A stretch of DNA of 64,000 bases, taken from the NCBI GenBank assembly GCA_024711345.1, contig JANJTA010000013.1, forward strand, positions 25,960-89,959, in the 5' to 3' direction. The notes under the pieces are model-generated. The model was not told where the DNA came from. It did no database searches and was given only the letters and a program-made list of their open reading frames with translations. Shown piece by piece: positions 16,886 to 25,093 of the stretch. This DNA is from Rhodanobacter sp. GTDB taxonomy: Bacteria > Pseudomonadota > Gammaproteobacteria > Xanthomonadales > Rhodanobacteraceae. The stretch's first letter is position 1. The number at the start of each line of letters is the position of its first letter. Both the position numbers and the translations under genes were made by a program.

Positions 16886-18774
16886 AATGGCAGCGGGCAA
16901 TGCAGGCTGGCGCAGATCACCCGCAGCAGTTCCGCCTCCTCCACGCTGACCTGACCATCGGCGTGGACCGCGCGCAGCAGGGCCTGGATCACCAGCTCCT
17001 TGGCGGTCGGGCTCAGGCCGTCCAGATCGTCCAGCGCATGCTCGAACGGCGTCCGCCAGGCGGCCGGCGGCGGCGTCCACTCGATGGCCTCGCCGGGGAA
17101 TGCCTGCTGCATGGCAAACAGCCATGCACGCTTTGCGCCGGCCTGGTCCGAACAACCGGCCGCAGCGACGACGGTGCAGACCAGGATCACGCTGCCGCGC
17201 GCCGCCGGAAGCTTCTTCACGCCATCGACCGGCGCGCGGCGCGGCGCACGCGCCTCGCTCAGCTGAATGCGCAGCAGCCGGGCCAGGCCGTATTCGTGGA
17301 GGTCGACCCGGCCATCCACCTTGACCAGATCGTCGAGCGCGCGCAACAAGGTCTGCTGGCGTCCGTCGGGCAATTGCCTGAGCGCGGGAAACGCCAGCGA
17401 GACCAGCGGCAGGCGCGCGATCGGCGCCAAGGCGGCGAGAGCGGAAGTCTGCGCCTGCACGGCGCGCTGCACGTCGTCGCCAAACGCATCGGCGACGATC
17501 CGGCGCTGTGCCGGCTGCAGCTCCGCCTCCGATGACAACGCCAGCGCCAGCATCACCGTCAGTGCGGACTCGGGCTGCTGCACGGCTTCGCTCAGGCTCG
17601 ACGGCATCGCCTGCTGCACGGCCGCCGCACGCTGGAACGACGGAACGGCCGCGGCCACGCCGCCGGCCAGCACGCCCGTCAGCATCGGTGGCAACGGCGA
17701 CCCCGACCTGCGCGGCGCGTCGGAGGCGGCGGCCGCGGCGTTCGCCCGCGCAGTCGGTGGCGACGCCGCTTCGTGTTGCATCCCCGCCGCCATGCGCGCC
17801 AGGTCGACCTCCTTGAAGCTTGGCTCCAGCGCGCGGATGCGCTCGAGCAGGGGCGGATGGGTGGCGAACAGCGCGTTGAAACCGCCGGCCTCGCCGAACA
17901 GCATGTGCGCCACTTCCTGCTTGTTGGCCACCTGCAGGGCGGAGCCTTCGACGTCGATCGCGATCTTCTTCAGCGCACCGGCGAGACCGTGGGTCTGGCG
18001 GGTGAACTGCACGGCCGAGGCGTCCGCCAATGCTTCGCGCGAGCGCGCCACCGCGGCCTGGATCAGGCGCGCGAAGAAGTGACCGAGGTAGCCGACCACC
18101 ATCAGCGCTGCGCCGATCAGCAACAGCTGGCTGCCGCCGCGACGACTGCCGCGGCCGCCGAACTGCAGCAGCTTGCGCCCCGCCACCGCCAGCACCAGGA
18201 TGCCGAACAGCAGGCCCATCAGGCGGATGTTGAGCCGCATGTCGCCATTCAGCACATGGCTGAACTCGTGCGCGATCACGCCCTGCAGCTCGTCGCGGCT
18301 GAGCTTGTCCAGGCAACCCCGGGTCACGCACACCGCCGCATCGGAGCTCGAGTAGCCGGCGGCGAAGGCGTTGATGCCCGGCTCATCGGCCATCAGGTAG
18401 ATGTCCGGCACCGGCACGCCCGACGCGATGGCGACTTCCTCGATCACGTTGCGCAGCCGGCGCAGCGACGGGTCGCCGGTATCCGGCGGCACCGCCACCG
18501 CACCGACGCTCTCGGCCACGGCCTTGCCGCCGGCGGACAGGCTCCTGATGCGGAACAGCGAGGCGAGTCCGATCCCGCCAATCACCGCAACGCTGCTGAC
18601 CAGCAGCAGCGGCAGGTTCGACGCGGTCGGCTCGCCGTCGCCCGAGTGGTGGCCCACCGCGAGCCATACCACCGCGTCGATCGCCGCCACGATCGCCACC
18701 ACCGCCAGCGCGAACAGCACCACCAGTCGCCGGCTGCTGCTGCGCACGCGCGCCTGTTGCGCAAAGAAATCCAT
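16882..18774 (-). CDS. M48 (HtpX-like) membrane metalloprotease with TerB-like tail
   Basis: 630-residue zinc protease. Two N-terminal membrane segments (about 17-41 and 54-75) precede the M48 domain, with zinc motif HEFSH (His 169, Glu 170, His 173) and third ligand Glu 247 in SREALAD; two more hydrophobic segments lie between them (about 182-199 and 215-237). This is the HtpX topology with the active site facing the cytoplasm. Beyond residue 330 the protein is twice the usual HtpX length: an Ala-rich linker and then a helical region with DGRVDLHE and DGQVSVEE motifs resembling TerB domains. It follows lemA by 42 bp on the same strand, the common LemA-M48 pairing. Role: membrane protein quality control (family knowledge). 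Confidence 0.9.
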   Translation of the reverse strand: MDFFAQQARVRSSSRRLVVLFALAVVAIVAAIDAVVWLAVGHHSGDGEPTASNLPLLLVSSVAVIGGIGLASLFRIRSLSAGGKAVAESVGAVAVPPDTGDPSLRRLRNVIEEVAIASGVPVPDIYLMADEPGINAFAAGYSSSDAAVCVTRGCLDKLSRDELQGVIAHEFSHVLNGDMRLNIRLMGLLFGILVLAVAGRKLLQFGGRGSRRGGSQLLLIGAALMVVGYLGHFFARLIQAAVARSREALADASAVQFTRQTHGLAGALKKIAIDVEGSALQVANKQEVAHMLFGEAGGFNALFATHPPLLERIRALEPSFKEVDLARMAAGMQHEAASPPTARANAAAAASDAPRRSGSPLPPMLTGVLAGGVAAAVPSFQRAAAVQQAMPSSLSEAVQQPESALTVMLALALSSEAELQPAQRRIVADAFGDDVQRAVQAQTSALAALAPIARLPLVSLAFPALRQLPDGRQQTLLRALDDLVKVDGRVDLHEYGLARLLRIQLSEARAPRRAPVDGVKKLPAARGSVILVCTVVAAAGCSDQAGAKRAWLFAMQQAFPGEAIEWTPPPAAWRTPFEHALDDLDGLSPTAKELVIQALLRAVHADGQVSVEEAELLRVICASLHCPLPL

Positions 18775-18816
18775 GCAAGCTCCCGCAGTGCGCCACGACG
18801 TGCGGCGCGGCGGCGA

Positions 18817-19404
18817 TCAGCCGAAGGAAACCTTCGGCGCCTCGCGCACGGCCGGGTTGTCGATCGCGAGCGGCTCGGCCGCGGCAAAGCCGAAGCCGTT
18901 CGCCACGAACGAGGCGGGAAAGACCTCGCGCTTGTTGTTGTAGGTCAACACCGAATCGTTATAGGCCTGCCGCGCGAACGCCACCCGGTTTTCCGTGGAG
19001 GTCAGCTCCTCGGAGAGCTGCATCATGGTCTGGTTCGCCTTGAGGTCGGGGTACGCTTCCTGCAGCGCGAACAAATGCCCCAGGGTCTGGGTCAAGGCGT
19101 TCTCGTTGCTGGCCAGCTGCTGCATCGCGGACGGGTCGCCCGGCTTGGCCTTCGCGCCGGCCAGCCCGCTGACCGCCGCGTTGCGCGCCTGCACCACCGC
19201 CTCGAGCGTGCCGCGCTCGTGCGCCAGGTAGCCTTTGGCGGTCTCCACCAGGTTCGGAATCAGGTCGTGGCGACGCGTGAGCTGCACGTCGATCTGCGCA
19301 AACGCGTTCTTGAACGCATTGCGCGAAGTGACCAGTCCGTTGTAGATCGCCACGAAGTACAAGACAATCAGAATGATGATCGTCAGAAAAATGATCAGGC
19401 CCAT
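18817..19404 (-). CDS. lemA: LemA family membrane protein
   Basis: 195-residue protein with one N-terminal transmembrane segment (about 3-22) preceding a conserved helical domain containing RNAFKNAFAQIDVQLTRRHDLIPNL and the C-terminal FPASFVANGFGF motif, all typical of LemA. The ATG at 19404 has a strong purine-rich ribosome site (GGAGGGGGAG) upstream. It is the first gene of a two-gene operon with the M48 protease, as in many bacteria. The molecular function is not established; it likely assists the protease or envelope homeostasis. Confidence 0.93.
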   Translation of the reverse strand: MGLIIFLTIIILIVLYFVAIYNGLVTSRNAFKNAFAQIDVQLTRRHDLIPNLVETAKGYLAHERGTLEAVVQARNAAVSGLAGAKAKPGDPSAMQQLASNENALTQTLGHLFALQEAYPDLKANQTMMQLSEELTSTENRVAFARQAYNDSVLTYNNKREVFPASFVANGFGFAAAEPLAIDNPAVREAPKVSFG

Positions 19405-19461
19405 CGTCACGCTCCCCCTCCGAAGGCGCATCCCCAAGCGCCGGAACCACGTCAGAATACC

Positions 19462-20793
19462 ATGCAGTTTCAGAACATCTTCCTGCTGATCGCCGCGGCG
19501 CTGGGGCTGGCTTGCACGCCACTGCGAGCTGCCGCATCGCTCGCCCCGCCGGCATCCGCCGCGCTGTCGACCAGCGTCGGCAATGCGCCGCAAAAGCTGC
19601 CGGCGGCGCGCGTCAAACAGACGCTCGCGGACTACCAGCACTGGCTGAACCGCCTCGCCCAGCGCGATGCCGTGGCCGGCCTGGCCACGGCGGTGGTGAT
19701 CGACGACAAGGTGGTGTTCGAAGGCACCGTCGGCTATGCCGATGCCGCCACCAAGCAGCCGATCAAGCCGGACACCGTGTTTCGCCTCGCCTCGCTGTCC
19801 AAGGCGTTCGCCACCGCCATTGCCGGCCTGCTGGTCGACGACGGCAAGCTCGACTGGGACACCAAGCTGGTCGACGTGCTGCCGTACTTCAAGCTGAAGG
19901 ACATGCAGGCCGCCTCGCAGGCCACCGTCGGCGACATCCTGGGGCAACGGCTGGGCCTGCCGCGCAACACCTACGACAACATGCTGGAAGGCGACACTTC
20001 GTACGAAGAGCTGGTGCGCAAGCTGGACGAGGTCAGCATGGTCTGCGGCGTGGGCCAATGCTACGGCTACCAGAATGTCGCCTTCAGCATGATCGGCGAC
20101 GTGGTGCTCGCGCGCACCGGCGACTTCTTCTATCGCCAGGTGGACAAGCGCATCTTCTACCCGCTGGGCATGACCACAGCCAGCTACGGCCGCGCCGCGC
20201 TGGAATCGAGCAAGAGCTGGGCACGCCCACACCGCGCCACCAGCCGGGGCTGGGCACCGTTCGATCCGAACGAAACCTACTACCGGGTGGCGCCGGCGGC
20301 CGGCGTCAACGCCAGCCTGCGCGACATGGAGAAATGGCTGATCGCGCAGATGGGCGGTCGCCCGGACGTGTTGCCCACCGCGCTGCTGGACACGCTGCAC
20401 AAGCCCGGCGTCGCCACCCCCAGCGAACTGCACGCCACGCCCTGGCGCCGCGAGCGGCTGAGCGGCGCGTACTACGGGCTCGGCTGGCGGGTGTACGACT
20501 ACGGCGGCGAAACGCTGATCTACCACGCCGGCGCCGTCGCCGGCTACCGCACCATGATCGGCTTCTTCCCGAAGTACCGCGTCGGCGTGGTCACCCTGTG
20601 GAACTCCACCGGCCCCACGCCAAGCGGGCTGATGCCGATGGTGTTCGACGACCTGCTGGGCCTGCCGCACGTGGACTGGGCCAATCTCGACGGGGCCGCC
20701 AAGCCGGTGGCGCAACCGCGTCCAAAGGCAAAGGCCAAGGCCAAGGCCAAAGCGAAACCCCGCGTGCATCGTCGCACGCCGCGGCAGCGCTGA
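19462..20793 (+). CDS. Beta-lactamase/PBP4* family serine hydrolase with polycationic tail
   Basis: 443-residue secreted enzyme of the class C beta-lactamase fold. It has a signal peptide (about 1-24), the active-site SxxK as SLSK (Ser 111, Lys 114), the second motif YQN in CYGYQNVAF, and the third motif HAGAVAG replacing KTG. This set is typical of esterases, D-aminopeptidases and penicillin-binding proteins of this family rather than true beta-lactamases. The last 40 residues are a Lys/Ala/Arg/Pro tail with repeated KA dipeptides, unusual for a periplasmic enzyme. The gene is divergent from lemA with starts 57 bp apart. Substrate unknown. Confidence 0.88.
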   Translation: MQFQNIFLLIAAALGLACTPLRAAASLAPPASAALSTSVGNAPQKLPAARVKQTLADYQHWLNRLAQRDAVAGLATAVVIDDKVVFEGTVGYADAATKQPIKPDTVFRLASLSKAFATAIAGLLVDDGKLDWDTKLVDVLPYFKLKDMQAASQATVGDILGQRLGLPRNTYDNMLEGDTSYEELVRKLDEVSMVCGVGQCYGYQNVAFSMIGDVVLARTGDFFYRQVDKRIFYPLGMTTASYGRAALESSKSWARPHRATSRGWAPFDPNETYYRVAPAAGVNASLRDMEKWLIAQMGGRPDVLPTALLDTLHKPGVATPSELHATPWRRERLSGAYYGLGWRVYDYGGETLIYHAGAVAGYRTMIGFFPKYRVGVVTLWNSTGPTPSGLMPMVFDDLLGLPHVDWANLDGAAKPVAQPRPKAKAKAKAKAKPRVHRRTPRQR

Positions 20794-20814
20794 ACCGCTG
20801 GCCTGGAAACGAAA

Positions 20815-20841
20815 GGCGGCGCATGCGAAACATGCGCCGCC
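20815..20841. terminator. Hairpin between convergent genes, probable terminator
   Basis: Perfect 11-bp stem GGCGGCGCATG / CATGCGCCGCC with loop CGAAA. No clear T run follows on either strand, so it may be rho-assisted or only stabilise mRNA ends. Confidence 0.55.
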
Positions 20842-20865
20842 CGTCCTGCCGCACTTGCGCCGCGA

Positions 20866-21894
20866 TCAGAGCTTGAACTCGATCCGCTGCTGCTTGACGC
20901 TGGAAACCGCCACGCCATCCTTCATCGCCGGATTGAAGCGGTAACGCTCCACCGCGTCGACCGCGGCGCGGTCGAAGACATGCCGCGGCTGCGACTCGAC
21001 CACCTTCACGTCGCTGGTCGTGCCGTCGGGATCGACCGTGAACGACACCACCACCCAGCCTTCCTGGCGGGCGCGCATCGCGGCCGTGGGGTAGCGTGCG
21101 GGGGCGCCCTTTACCAGTACCGCCGCCACGGTCGCGGCAGCTGCATTGCCACCGCCGTCCGCCGCCGCGGTAGCGGTACCGCCACCGGCCGCCGGCGTCG
21201 CACCGGACTGCTGCGCCGTGCGCGACTGCTCCGCCTTCTGCTGCGCGGCCAGCTGGGCCTTCTGCTGCTCGGCCAGCTGATCCGCCGCCTGCTTCTCCGC
21301 CGCGGCCTTCTGGGCGGCCAACTGCGCGGCCTTCTCCTGCTCGCTCGCCAGCTGCTGCTGCTTGTCCAGCGTCTTGCGCTGGGCGTCCAGCTTGGAACGC
21401 AGGATGGTCAGCGTGAAGTTGGCCGGATCGGCCTTCGCCAGCAGCTCGATCTGGCGTTGCGCCTCGCCGAGGTCACGCGAGTTGATCGCCTGCTCGGCGG
21501 AGCTGGCCGCGAACGGGAACGTCTCGCGCAACGCGTCGGAAGCCACCTTGTTGCCGGGGTCCTTTTCCAGCACGCGCAGGTAGAACTCGAAGGCGTTGTT
21601 GCCGGTCGGCGCCAGGTAGCGCTGCTCGTTCATGGCGGTACGCGCCTCGGCCAGCAGCTGATTCAGATCCATCGCCGCCACGTTGGCCGGCGGCGGCGCC
21701 GCCCGTGTCGCGGTGGAAACCGGCGTGGACGGATGACCGCCCGCATCGGCCATGATCAGGTCCTGATGCGGCTTGATGATAAGGAACCACGCGCCCACGG
21801 CGAGCAGGGCAAAAATGGCGAGGATGGCAATGACCAGCGGCCGAACGGCCCCGCGCGCATGCCGGCGCGTATCGAGTATGTATCGGGTATCCAT
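20866..21894 (-). CDS. TonB-family energy transducer-like protein
   Basis: 342-residue protein with a short cytoplasmic start, one transmembrane segment (about 18-40), a periplasmic TPR-like helical stretch (about 75-165), a Gln/Ala/Lys coiled coil (about 170-235), a Gly/Ala linker and a C-terminal TonB domain (about 255-342: YPTAAMRARQEGWVVVSFTV ... ERYRFNPAMKDG). The TonB C-terminal fold is clear, but the Pro-rich spacer of true TonB is replaced by a coiled coil, so it may serve a dedicated receptor or an envelope scaffold rather than general siderophore import. No exbB/exbD is adjacent. The start ATG at 21894 follows GAGAGA. Confidence 0.85.
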   Translation of the reverse strand: MDTRYILDTRRHARGAVRPLVIAILAIFALLAVGAWFLIIKPHQDLIMADAGGHPSTPVSTATRAAPPPANVAAMDLNQLLAEARTAMNEQRYLAPTGNNAFEFYLRVLEKDPGNKVASDALRETFPFAASSAEQAINSRDLGEAQRQIELLAKADPANFTLTILRSKLDAQRKTLDKQQQLASEQEKAAQLAAQKAAAEKQAADQLAEQQKAQLAAQQKAEQSRTAQQSGATPAAGGGTATAAADGGGNAAAATVAAVLVKGAPARYPTAAMRARQEGWVVVSFTVDPDGTTSDVKVVESQPRHVFDRAAVDAVERYRFNPAMKDGVAVSSVKQQRIEFKL

Positions 21895-21950
21895 GGTCTC
21901 TCACTGAGTATCGACAGATGCCCGCGCTTTTTCCCCCTGTCCATCCAGGA

Positions 21951-21974
21951 GCGGCGAATCCCCGGATTCGCCGC
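21951..21974. repeat. REP-like hairpin upstream of the TonB-like gene
   Basis: Perfect 10-bp stem GCGGCGAATC / GATTCGCCGC with a 4-nt loop, preceded by AGGA, so the left side reads AGGAGCGGC as in the GTAGGAGC-type repeats elsewhere in the window. Possibly a solo or decayed REP. Confidence 0.5.
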
Positions 21975-22167
21975 GGCGCGGATATGCAGAAGGTAACTCC
22001 AACGGGGCGGTACGGCAAATCACGCGCGCGGTCACGGCAGCGGCCGGAAATCCGCTTCGGGCAAGCGTTGCCGGAGGCATCGCCGGCGGCACAGGCGAGG
22101 CGGCCGCGCAGGGGAAAAGCGGGGGCACGGTCGGGGCAGGCGAAATTTTCCGGCCCCTGAAACGAAG

Positions 22168-22188
22168 CGTCCCGGCCAGGCCGGGACG
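22168..22188. repeat. Perfect 21-bp palindrome
   Basis: CGTCCCGGCC / GGCCGGGACG around a single A. It may be part of the termination region downstream of the MetJ-like gene. Confidence 0.5.
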
Positions 22189-22204
22189 AAGGCTTCTCGA
22201 AGTA

Positions 22205-22234
22205 CTCTCCCCGCGCTGGGCACCGCGGGGAGAG
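22205..22234 (-). terminator. Probable terminator of the MetJ-like gene
   Basis: Perfect 11-bp stem CTCTCCCCGCG / CGCGGGGAGAG with an 8-nt loop, 40 bp past the stop codon at 22275. Very stable but without a T run. Confidence 0.5.
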
Positions 22235-22274
22235 AAGTCGATGGCTAATCTTATTGTGGGTGTCGCGTGTCGCC

Positions 22275-22808
22275 TTACTTCTTCGCTTTGGTCTTCGCAG
22301 TCTTGGTGGCCTTCACCACCTTGGCCGGTGCAGCTTTCTTGGCGGCGGCCTTCTTCGGCGCAGCCTTCTTCGCGACCTTCTTCACCGCGGCCTTCTTGGC
22401 GGCCGCCGGTTTCTTGGCGGCGGCTTTCTTGGCCGGCTTCTTGGCGGCAGCCTTCTTGGCGGCCGGCTTCTTGGCAACCGGCTTCTTGGCGGCGGCCTTC
22501 TTCACGGCGGGTTTCTTGGCGGCGGCCTTCTTGGCGGCCGGTTTCTTTGCAGCGGATTTCTTGGCAGTGGCCATGGTTCGTCTCAGCTCCTCATCAGTTG
22601 GCAGTGGTTGCCCAGTAAAAGCGTGCAGGAACGCCTCGACCAACACATCGCTGTTGGTGGCGTGCCGAAGGTTGTTCACTTGGCGGTGGGTGCGCAAATC
22701 GGAAAGCCGCCGCAGCACATGCAGCGGAATCGAGACAGTGATCTTGCGTACTGCGTTGGCCTTTTCACCGTGCTCGACATACGGCTTGATGTACTTCGTT
22801 GTCGCCAT
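22275..22808 (-). CDS. metJ: MetJ-type methionine repressor fused to a histone-H1-like Lys/Ala/Pro tail
   Basis: 177 residues in two unlike halves. Residues 1-78 align by eye with E. coli MetJ: the DNA-contacting ribbon KITVSIP (22-28), the near-invariant [12 protein letters not shown] (42-53) and [13 protein letters not shown] (58-70) that forms helix B and the S-adenosylmethionine pocket. The last 30 or so residues of MetJ (helix C region) are absent. From about residue 80 the protein is a repetitive tail of [21 protein letters not shown] units to the end, like eukaryotic H1, AlgP and chlamydial Hc. An internal Met at 79 could allow separate synthesis of the tail; an AGGAG lies upstream but at long spacing. 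A tandem met box lies upstream at 22966-22981. MetJ identity rests on the conserved blocks; the tail's role is not known. Confidence 0.88.
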   Translation of the reverse strand: MATTKYIKPYVEHGEKANAVRKITVSIPLHVLRRLSDLRTHRQVNNLRHATNSDVLVEAFLHAFTGQPLPTDEELRRTMATAKKSAAKKPAAKKAAAKKPAVKKAAAKKPVAKKPAAKKAAAKKPAKKAAAKKPAAAKKAAVKKVAKKAAPKKAAAKKAAPAKVVKATKTAKTKAKK

Positions 22809-22837
22809 GAAAACCCATTCCCCGTGATCTGTTGCGA

Positions 22838-22888
22838 AAGCTATCCCCGAAGATTTCGGCTGTCAATTGATTTTAGTCATCAAATCAA
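22838..22888 (-). promoter_or_regulatory. Candidate proximal promoter and inverted repeat of the MetJ-like gene
   Basis: On the minus strand a consensus -35 TTGACA (22866-22861) is followed at 17 bp by TAGCTT (22843-22838), a weak -10, about 30 bp before the ATG. Directly upstream of the -35 is a 7-bp inverted repeat TTGATTT / AAATCAA (22867-22873 and 22882-22888), a possible regulator site. Confidence 0.5.
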
Positions 22889-22965
22889 CCCCGTTCCAAC
22901 CGCCCCAAATCGGCCCCAGGCCTTCCGCAACAAGGCTTTCGGGGCATTATCGGCATTAATCAAAT

Positions 22966-22987
22966 AGACGTCTGGACGTCCATAATA
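22966..22987 (-). promoter_or_regulatory. Tandem met boxes (MetJ operator) with abutting -10
   Basis: AGACGTCT (22966-22973) is an exact copy of the MetJ consensus box and is followed without a gap by GGACGTCC (22974-22981), which matches 6 of 8. Two contiguous 8-bp boxes are the minimal operator for cooperative MetJ binding. On the minus strand TATTAT (22987-22982) immediately precedes the boxes, so they would cover the transcription start. No good -35 is visible. Confidence 0.75.
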
Positions 22988-23360
22988 TTTCCTTCCTTAA
23001 ATACGCCTTACTCCTGAAACCGTTGGTACACAACGATTTCAAGGCCAATAGCCGCAACGCTCACTGAAACGACCATCGAACGAAGCCTGCGGCACGAAGC
23101 GTTTTCCGGGTCGCCGACAGGTTGCTCGCAGATGAACGGAACACGACCGGAACGGGCCCGATTCGCGTCCTGGCCAGGCGAAAAAAATTTCCCGCGGCCG
23201 CCCCGTCCGGACCCTGGCGAGGCGAATGGAAGGCGTGGCGTCGGTCGCGGCGACCTCGCGCCGGATGAGCGCGCGAAGTGATCGCTGACAGCGCTGCGTC
23301 GACTAGATGCGCCTGCGCAACACCCGTCGCGCGCACCTCGCGCGCAGCGATCACCGCGGC

Positions 23361-23392
23361 AAAAACGACGCCGGCCGCACAGGGCGGCCGGC
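23361..23392 (-). terminator. Rho-independent terminator of gcvH
   Basis: On the minus strand a perfect 9-bp stem GCCGGCCGC / GCGGCCGGC with a 5-nt loop is followed by GTCG and five Ts. It lies 26 bp after the gcvH stop. Confidence 0.85.
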
Positions 23393-23418
23393 AGGGTGAA
23401 GCATGATCGCGCGCGACT

Positions 23419-23814
23419 TCAGTGGTCTTCGTTCTCGACCAGTTCCTGGTAGTCGTTGGCGTCGAGCAATTCGCCGAGCTCGGCGCGATCGCTGGGGCGC
23501 ACCAGGAAGATCCAGCCTTCGCCGAAGGCGTCTTCGTTGATGGTCTCGGGCTTGTCGTTGAGCAGCTCGTTGACCGCGACCACCTCGCCGGACACCGGCG
23601 AGTAGATGTCCGAGGCGGCCTTCACCGATTCCACCACGGCGGCGCCGCTGCCCGCCTTCACGGCGGAGCCGACTTCCGGCAGCTCGACGTAGACCAGGTC
23701 GCCGAGCTGGTCCTGCGCGTGGTCGGAGATGCCCACCCGGACCAGGCCGTCGTCTTCGGCGCGGGCCCACTCGTGGGACTTGAGGAATTTCAGATCGCCG
23801 GGAATCTCGCTCAT
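23419..23814 (-). CDS. gcvH: Glycine cleavage system H protein
   Basis: 131-residue lipoyl carrier that shuttles the methylamine group between the P, T and L proteins of the glycine cleavage system. The lipoylated lysine is Lys 65 in [10 protein letters not shown], and the family blocks [19 protein letters not shown] and GWIF are intact. The ATG at 23814 gives the usual length; an in-frame extension upstream is not conserved. It lies 91 bp after gcvT on the same strand and is followed by a good terminator. gcvP is not in this window. Confidence 0.97.
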   Translation of the reverse strand: MSEIPGDLKFLKSHEWARAEDDGLVRVGISDHAQDQLGDLVYVELPEVGSAVKAGSGAAVVESVKAASDIYSPVSGEVVAVNELLNDKPETINEDAFGEGWIFLVRPSDRAELGELLDANDYQELVENEDH

Positions 23815-23905
23815 GATCGGGGTCCAGTCATTGGGTTGGGTCGGGTTGCCGGCGGTGATTCTAGCCATATCCGCCGTTGGAAAAACGTGTCGCGCAAGGT
23901 ATCGC

Positions 23906-25006
23906 TCAGATCCCTTCGCAGGGCTTGCCGTCACGCACGAACGGGTATTTCACCAGCCGCACCGGCATTTCGCGGCCGCGGATGTCCACGCGGATCGCGC
24001 CCGGTTCGCCGGCGGGGATGCGCGCGAACGCCACCGCCTTGTCGAGGGTCGGGGCGAAGCTGCCGGAAAGGATCTCGCCCTCGCCGTTGGCGGTGAGCAC
24101 CTTCTGGCCGTGGCGCAGCACGCCCTTCTCGTCCAGCACCAGGCCGACCATCACGCGCGGCACGCCGGCGGCCTTCTGCGCCTCCAGCGCGGCGCGACCG
24201 ATGAAGTCGCGGCCTTCGTCCAGCGCGATGGTCCAGCCGAGGTTGGCTTCCCACGGTGACACGTTCTCGTCCATGTCCTGGCCGTACAGGTTCATGCCGG
24301 CTTCCAGCCGCAGCGTGTCGCGCGCACCGAGGCCGGCCGGCTTCACGCCGGCGGCGGCCAGCGCCTCCCACAGCGCGACGGCATGTTCGGCCGGCACCAT
24401 GATCTCGAAGCCGTCCTCGCCGGTATAGCCGGTGCGCGCCACGAACAGCGGCATGCCGTGCGGCCCCTGCGCCGCGGCGGCGGCGAACTTGCCCAGCTTC
24501 TCGATGCGCGGGCGGTCCACCTCGTGCAGCAGGCCGAGCACCCTGGCGCGCGCATGCGGGCCCTGCACCGCGATCATGGCGAACTCGGGGCGTTCCTTCA
24601 CGTCGACGCCGAAGGCCTGTGCCTGCTTTTCGATCCAGGCCAGGTCCTTGGCCCGGGTGGCGGCGTTCACCACCAGGCGGTAGAACTCGTCGCCAAGGAA
24701 GTACACGATCAGGTCGTCGATCACCCCGCCGCGCTCGTTGAGCATGCACGAGTAAAGCGCCTTGCCGTGCACCTTCAGCTTGTCCACGCTGTTGGCCAGC
24801 AGATGGCGCAGGAAATCCTTCGTGCGCGCGCCGTGCAGGTCGATCACCGTCATGTGCGAGACGTCGAACATGCCGGCGTCGCGGCGCACCGCGTGGTGCT
24901 CCTCGATCTGCGAGCCGTAGTTGATCGGCATGTCCCAGCCGCCGAAGTCGACCATGCGCGCGCCGAGCGCGCGGTGGGTGGCGTTGAGTACGGTCTTCTC
25001 GGTCAT
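23906..25006 (-). CDS. gcvT: Glycine cleavage system aminomethyltransferase (T protein)
   Basis: 366-residue enzyme that releases ammonia from the aminomethyl-lipoyl H protein and passes the C1 unit to tetrahydrofolate (EC 2.1.2.10). Conserved blocks are [14 protein letters not shown] (about 18-31), FDVSHM (about 47-52), [12 protein letters not shown] (about 191-202) and [18 protein letters not shown] (about 226-243), with normal length. The ATG at 25006 excludes an 18-residue extension. Operon order gcvT-gcvH. I looked for a tandem glycine riboswitch in the 87 bp upstream and did not see one; the space to cysNC is too short. Confidence 0.97.
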   Translation of the reverse strand: MTEKTVLNATHRALGARMVDFGGWDMPINYGSQIEEHHAVRRDAGMFDVSHMTVIDLHGARTKDFLRHLLANSVDKLKVHGKALYSCMLNERGGVIDDLIVYFLGDEFYRLVVNAATRAKDLAWIEKQAQAFGVDVKERPEFAMIAVQGPHARARVLGLLHEVDRPRIEKLGKFAAAAAQGPHGMPLFVARTGYTGEDGFEIMVPAEHAVALWEALAAAGVKPAGLGARDTLRLEAGMNLYGQDMDENVSPWEANLGWTIALDEGRDFIGRAALEAQKAAGVPRVMVGLVLDEKGVLRHGQKVLTANGEGEILSGSFAPTLDKAVAFARIPAGEPGAIRVDIRGREMPVRLVKYPFVRDGKPCEGI

Positions 25007-25093
25007 CGCGGGGCGCCTTGCGGGGGGAAGTCCCGCATTATCGCCGCCGGCACCGGGCAATCCAAGCCGGGCGCGGCCGTTGGCCGCGGCGCG

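Larger units (their letters stand above)
21895..22274. other. Intergenic region with three hairpins
   Basis: 380 bp without a gene between the TonB-like gene and the MetJ-like gene, both on the minus strand. It holds three perfect inverted repeats listed separately (21951-21974, 22168-22188, 22205-22234). I see no other coding signal. Confidence 0.7.
22809..23418. other. 610-bp control region upstream of the MetJ-like gene
   Basis: No convincing gene. From right to left it holds the gcvH terminator, about 370 bp of featureless GC-rich sequence, a tandem met box with an abutting -10, and a second promoter with an adjacent inverted repeat. A 97-codon reading frame at 23061-23354 has no homology-like features and was not accepted. 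Confidence 0.65.

Noticed and set aside
23061..23354. 97-codon minus-strand frame upstream of the MetJ-like gene
   Set aside because: No ribosome site, no family motif, Arg/Ala-rich; treated as non-coding.
25007..25093. Possible glycine riboswitch before gcvT
   Set aside because: The gap is only 87 bp and lacks the paired aptamer pattern; a short CGCGGCC/GGCCGCG hairpin is all that is seen.
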